DNA from: Kryptolebias marmoratus
Lineage: Eukaryota; Chordata; Actinopteri; Cyprinodontiformes; Rivulidae
Assembly (NCBI RefSeq): GCF_001649575.2
Contig: NC_051445.1
Span: 6,637,931-6,701,930 of the forward strand
Length of the DNA: 64,000 nucleotides
Direction of reading: 5' to 3'
This document shows positions 58,658 through 64,000 of this stretch, in pieces. Below the pieces are notes generated by a model. That model ran no database searches. It was not told where the DNA came from and saw only the letters and a program-made list of their open reading frames with translations. The position numbers were made by a program, and so were the translations under genes. Numbering within the stretch: position 1 is the first letter of the stretch; the number at the start of each line of letters is the position of its first letter.

Positions 58658-61600
58658 CATGTTGTGCATCCTACCAATGTACTTTGTCCTCTCTAAGATT
58701 TTACTGCCCACTGGTTGACCCTCACTTCAGACGCACATATGCACTCATGTTTATGTTTAGAAAAGTAAACTAGCCGGAGCTTATGCGCACACACATGCTC
58801 ATACACACATCAGCGGCTATGTAGTTGTCACTGCTTGGGGACGTCTCATGGTAAGGTGAACTCAGAGTGAACCTGCTCAAAACATAAATAACATCGTTCT
58901 CTCATCTCTCCCTAGCCCCCCATAGCCCTTCTTCCTACTCTCACTTTTTTCTTCCTCCTTCTTTAGTCCATCCCAGTCTCTCCCTTCCAGTTCCTCTCAC
59001 TCTTTCATGTAAGTGGAGATACAGAAACTGTAAACATTACCACAAATGGATGATGCATATTCTGCAGTTCACAACACCCACACATAAACATAGCCTTGGA
59101 AGAACCAAAGGTCATACCTTGAAATACCCTTCCTAACATTCTACAATTTTACACCAACATTATCACAGTCGCTTCAAAGTGACTTTCAAAAGCTCCTTTA
59201 TGAAGTTTTGAATCTTTTCTACCCAATAATGCTTCTACTTGTATTTTCTTCAAAAACAGTAAATCTAACCCAATTTTCAGCAGTGTCCAGAAACACTATC
59301 ACTAATAACCTTCCTCCTGACGTTTATAGCTATTTTTATCAGAAGATTTGCCCTTCCCCCTCTTTATCACTGTTGGTCTGTATGTTCGGTCCTTGCTAGC
59401 ACTTCCTGTTAACACACAGGGCGTTTATTGATAGGCCATTCCCATTAGTGCTGTTTACCTGTCAGGGCTCACTGCACTAATGAGAGAGCTTTAGGAGGGA
59501 AAAATGTGTAGGGACGGTTAACCACTAATGGATGTTTACAGGCTTCCTGGATACTGCCGTGTTTGCTGCCACCTATGTGGGTACCACTATCATCAGACCT
59601 AGACCTGTTCACCACCTAATTGGTACTGTGCCGAGGGCCCAGTCAGGGCCTATTTGATTACCAAGGGATTTGGGTGAGAGCGTAGTAAAAATACGAGATT
59701 GGTGTTAAAGAATGGGGTTACCATTTGGGGTTATGGACCTAATCGATATCCAGTAATCAGAGGCTTTTGAGGGGCTGAGTGCAGACATTGGAGTTAGAGC
59801 TAGATGGGGGTTTGAATGGAGAATGTACGAGCGTTGTAATATCAGCTCTACGTCAAAAGGTTCCTTTAGAGCACTATTAATGCTACTGGTGAAGGGTAAT
59901 TGTGCCATTAGAGCTATAAGTGATACTAAATGGTGCAGGTATGGTAAAGGAACCACTGCGTTTAGTGAGCTGGCAGGTAATCTAATATAAATCTCCGATC
60001 AGGCTTCCTAATAGCTGGTCTATCCTTGAGAAAATTGCCCATCATCATTTCGGTAAAAGAGATGAGCTTAAAATATCTGAGATCAAGCAAGTCAATGTGC
60101 CACACTCATTTGGTTTGGCCCTGGAAACAGACCACATTTAAATTGATTTTATTTGCAGAATTTCCTTTATTATTAAAGTAAGGATTAATTTTAAAAAAGA
60201 GTGAGTGTGGTGCCCAGTTTCCTAACAATATCCAAGGACACTTTTGTAAAGGAACATGCAGAGGAGAGATCACATTGTACTGAGTTTATGCATTCTATAT
60301 TGCTCTATGATTGCATGGTCCCCTGAGAAGAAGAATTTGTACTTTTATTAAATTATTGTAGAAATCATATAAGTGCTGGGCTATCTGTGGAAGGGATTTA
60401 TTTGTTTATTGAATGAGAAGGCTGATGCACTCTTCTTTTTTTTTTGTTGTCTAATCTGTTCATTTGAGTAAGAAAAGGGCTCTCCACTTTGTCCCAATAA
60501 CAGCGTTCTTGTTTGCAACTGAAACTTTTAGAATCATCAAAACAAACTTCATAATCATCCCTTTAAAGTAATATTAACCACATCATGTCATATTCACACT
60601 GATGGATAATTTGGAATTATATAAATGAGATTAATACCAAACATTTGAAATGAATGTACGGCTAACTAGTTGGACATAAAATTGCTAGGATACTTTCATC
60701 TTATGTATGAAAACAGTTTTCATTTTGAATAAAGTGTAGTGCTTGAGGAGAAATAAAAGAAGTCTTTTACCAAAACAAAATAAATTTCACTCTTATTATT
60801 TTCAAACATGTCTTTTTATATTATTGTATTTCTGTATTTTTTATTTTCAAAGTATTTCTCACTTATGCACTTTTAGTGTGATATGCTGTATCAAATTTTT
60901 ACTGTATTTTTAACATTTTTCTGCAGACTGACTTGTAAATTTGTGCCTTTCTTTCTGCTGTTATGACCAGGATTTGCTGTCAACTTGCCTTAATAGTTTT
61001 TGTCCTCTCTAAGAGCAGAGCATATAATAAATGACATTCTGCCGTTTGAAATATCAAAATTACTTACATTGTTCAAGCCATTTCTATTAGAAATTACATA
61101 TTTGGCTATTTCAGTATGATCATCCTTTGACTGCTAATTTTGCCTTTATCAGAAATTTGGAATGTAGCAGTGGTAAGATGTGACTAATCATTTCTTTTTA
61201 AAGTTAAGTGACAGTTCAAAAGAGCATGAAGAAAGACAGAGATAATAAAGGGCTACTGTACTGTCCAGACACAGGTAGATCACAAGACATGTGTGTTAGC
61301 TCTCCATTCTGTATCACTCACACACAGTTAAATGCTGCACATGTGCGCCCGGCTCATTTTTGGCCTTTGCTGCTTGCTTTTCTGTGTTACTGTTTACAAA
61401 ATAACTGAGTTTACAGTAACTGTGTATCCAGATATAACTGTCAACATATTTTTTAAAAGTCTGAAACAGATTAAGAGCCATTCAAAAAATAGATAGCTAC
61501 CAAACTTTTTTTTTTAAATAGTAAAGTGTTTAAACATATTAGTGAATGGTCTTTCTACAACAATGATACTGTTACTGACCATGATGCATGGCAACAGGTC

Positions 61601-62009
61601 TGCTCTGAAATCAGTTGCAGTTGGAGAGGCTAATTATTGTGATTACTTGTCATATTTAAGGTGATAATAATAACAACAACCATAATAAAACTATACTGTA
61701 AAACCGTAAGGATTTTAAAATTACAATGCTGAAATAAATCTGATTATACTGCCAGCAGTTTTCCAGCTCTGTGTCAGATGCTGACTGCTGGTTCCCTGAT
61801 AGGGTTTTCATGTCAGCTTTTAATCCACATTTTCTACTGAATGGATTAATTTTGCTAATCCTTTGTTAAAAGTGTCAAACAGACATGAAGTATCAAAGGC
61901 CCTCACCTTCTCTCTGTAATTCACTTGCATTTTCTCTTTTTCTCAATTGCCTATCAGCTCTTTTTCTTCACTAATTAAAACCACACATGAAACAAGAGGA
62001 TTGCAGATA
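58653..62009. other. Unique non-coding stretch
   Basis: About 59390-60120 is unique sequence of even composition with many TAAT/ATTA words (CTAATTGGTACTG, GGTAATTGTGCC) and no plausible exon; it may be regulatory. From 60140 to 61980 it is AT-rich. No gene or repeat family is recognised. Confidence 0.45.
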
Positions 62010-62029
62010 AACACACACACACACACACA
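62010..62029. repeat. (AC)n microsatellite
   Basis: Ten AC units. Confidence 0.95.
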
Positions 62030-62059
62030 TGCAGGCATGCACACACAGCGAAAACGAGA

Positions 62060-62250
62060 GATAGAAATAGTTGGCGCTACAATTACCAGGCAAGCCTCCA
62101 GTGTCTCATTGGGTGTCTATTAAGAGGGGGGCCTGGCTCATTGTAATGATGGCAGAGTTTAATTACTTCCACCCGGCGCCTGTTGTAAAACATGCTGATA
62201 AATGAGCCAACAGGACGGCACATCATTATTTTTCTATAGTGCCAGACTGT
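62060..62250. promoter_or_regulatory. Possible conserved non-coding element
   Basis: Unique sequence following the CA tract has CTACAATTACCAGG, GAGTTTAATTACTTCC and CATGCTGATAAATGAG. The overlapping minus frames (62226-62501) are in two registers and look like chance. The label rests on motif density only. Confidence 0.25.
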
Positions 62251-62639
62251 TCGTACATGATGAGAGTAGGAGCGAGTTTCCCATACCTACATGTGCCTGA
62301 GAGCATATTTGCTGCACAGGGGAAGAAAAGATATGTGGGAATATGTGAATATTTGTGTGTGTGTGCAGTTTCTTTCCATTTGTAAGCGCGTGTATCTGAT
62401 GGATTCGCACATGGCAAGTCAAAACAATAATAAGCAGTTCCAACAACCCATGCTTGTGCAAGGATATCTGACCACCCATGAGTTAGATACAGTAAAAACA
62501 TGTATGCAGAGCTCAGGACCGTTGTTGATTTTTCATATAATATTGCAACTAAGTTGTCACTGTACTCAGCTTACAAACAAATATACATATTCATAGTCAT
62601 TAATTCTACAAGTTTTTTAGAAGGGGGGCATGTGTGGAC
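62251..62639. other. Unique stretch without gene
   Basis: A 101-codon plus frame (62291-62596) faces two minus frames; none has coding-like codon use or splice edges. Nothing else is recognised. Confidence 0.5.
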
Positions 62640-62990
62640 CTTCTCTGATTAATTATGTTCCTCCCCTAACATTATTAAATCGCTGAGGCAAATATCCCCC
62701 ATACAATAAATCCCCTTGGCCCATGATTAATCAAAAGGCACACAAACTTGAGACTGGTGGCGTGCAGGTAGAGTTACAGTGCTAAATCATCTTTATTGCA
62801 CAATGAGCAGGTTTGTGTATGTGCTCAGGATCCAGTGTTACTGTCGAGTGTATGTTTGGTCTCTGATCAGGCACCTCTGGGTCAAACATGTGGATCTTTG
62901 GGTCATCGATTTGCCAACTTGACCAGGGTATAAAGGTGAAAAAGATAGTAGCAAGATAGACTCTGAGGAGGTGCCCTGATTAGAAGTACT
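62640..62990. promoter_or_regulatory. Possible conserved non-coding element
   Basis: A unique block with GATTAATTATG, CATGATTAATCAAAAGGCAC (the ATCAAAAG part resembles a TCF/LEF site), GCTAAATCATC and TTTGGGTCATCGATTTGCC. No frame crosses it. Regulatory function is inferred from motif texture only. Confidence 0.25.
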
Positions 62991-64000
62991 TTGCAAGTCC
63001 TTTGACAAGTATACTAGTCAAGCCTTAAACCAAATTCAGCATATCAAATTTGTTATTATTTGTAAATTTAGAAAGGTTTATTTTATTAGGAGTTTATTTT
63101 TCCTATTTTAACCTTGTTCACCTGATTTTATACTATCAGAAAGTATTTCTTGCAATTAATTGTAGGTCAGATTATGATAATAAAGGATTACATAATTAGC
63201 CTGGGTACATAGCTTTTCCCAATGGCACATGGGAGACTTTGTGGGGGAGCAGTCATCTGAGATAAAGATGGAGAATCTACAAGAACTAGCATTGTGGAAA
63301 CCTCAATTAACCTAAATGATTAGCTGCAGCTGTATAGCACCCCTCACTAGCTTGACATTTTCCAGCCAAGCTGATATTAGCATTGGAACTTCATTCAGTC
63401 CTGTTGTACTAAATCACTGTCCTTTTACTGGGAGTTTCTTTTTATGTCCTATTGACTAAATATGACAATGTTTGTTGTAGAACAATGGGATTTTCATAGA
63501 GCAAGGAAGTGCTGATGCTAATTTAGTAGTTGCATAAAGGCCTTTTCATGCATTTGATTAATAGATGTAAGGTGGGGGTAGAGCAACAAATGCTCCCGTA
63601 GAATGATTTAACTTCACCTTATGTTAAATACTAATTGATTCTGATGCATTTTTAATCACGTCCTAATTTGCCATTACTCTAATAAAAAAGGCCTGTTGCT
63701 GCCCTGGTACAATCACAGGGTTGTTGCGAGTGAAGATGGAGTTTAAAGGGCACAGCCCTCTTAGCATCCAGAACTAAATGTCACAGTTGTCTGTTAATGT
63801 GTCAGCCAAATCAAACATGCACAGTGGTCGAGGGGTGTTAAGTGACAGGTGACCTTGGTGGTGTGATGGAAGATGGGACTGCTTTTTGAGCCCTGTGATC
63901 TTAAAGAGGGAAACCCTGTCCAGTCTTGTCTTGAGACACATGCCTTACCAATTAGACATGAAATGGCACTGACATTCACACCCCACTTATCAAAACACTT
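62991..64000. other. Unique non-coding stretch to the window end
   Basis: AT-rich at first, then balanced with GTGATTAATAG-like, TTTAATCACGTCC and CTCTAATAAAAAAGG motifs. A 61-codon minus frame at 63794-63979 is not convincing. No gene is visible and the sequence continues past the window. Confidence 0.45.

Noticed and set aside
1..64000. CRISPR arrays, prokaryotic operons, rRNA genes or viral integrations
   Set aside because: No regularly spaced direct repeats with unique spacers, no Shine-Dalgarno-led gene series, no rRNA-like sequence, and no retroviral gag, pol or env motifs were seen.

Overview
The window reads as nuclear DNA of a ray-finned fish, most likely a percomorph teleost. Three things point there: dense (CA)n, (TA)n and (CT)n microsatellites; interspersed repeats of teleost type (a tRNA-derived SINE with a CATTTACC-like tail, RTE/Rex3-like LINE debris, and the 'GGGGTCGCCACAG' and 'AAATCAAATCAAATTTATTT' repeats); and very low coding density. 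There are no bacterial-style genes, operons, rRNA or tRNA genes, or CRISPR arrays. The open reading frames are mostly short and look like chance frames, many of them translated microsatellites.

Layout. 1-6 kb: a degenerate tandem repeat (family R, copies A and B), a (CA)n tract and a (CT)n(AT)n tract. 6-10.7 kb: unique sequence with pyrimidine tracts, a two-base N gap inside a C run, and a short exon-like segment containing an 18-bp palindrome. 10.7-16.2 kb: R copies C and D, a long (TA)n tract, and a SINE nested in copy D. 17.7-18.7 kb: a repeat cluster with an internally inverted LINE fragment. 19-26 kb: unique sequence and a duplicated (CAA)n(TAA)n microsatellite. 26.8-27.2 kb: R copy E. 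27-52 kb: long unique non-coding sequence with several blocks that look regulatory but cannot be proven from one genome. 52.46-53.13 kb: the best coding candidate, a 3'-terminal exon with splice acceptor, coding-like codons, stop and poly(A) signal on the + strand. 56.76-57.41 kb: a DNA-transposon-like element with terminal inverted repeats. 57.4-64 kb: unique sequence, some of it rich in homeodomain-type cores.

Interpretation. No complete gene is present. The simplest reading is the intron or flank of a large vertebrate gene, or a gene desert, with a possible gene end near 52.5-53.1 kb. Other exon-like segments (2.95, 6.82, 10.29, 21.82 and 47.25 kb) have splice-like edges and open frames but are weak, and their phases do not chain into one clear gene. 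I found no new enzymatic or defence system. The most informative structures are the R family with its terminal hairpin, the dated SINE-in-R nesting, the inverted LINE, the TIR element and the candidate terminal exon.
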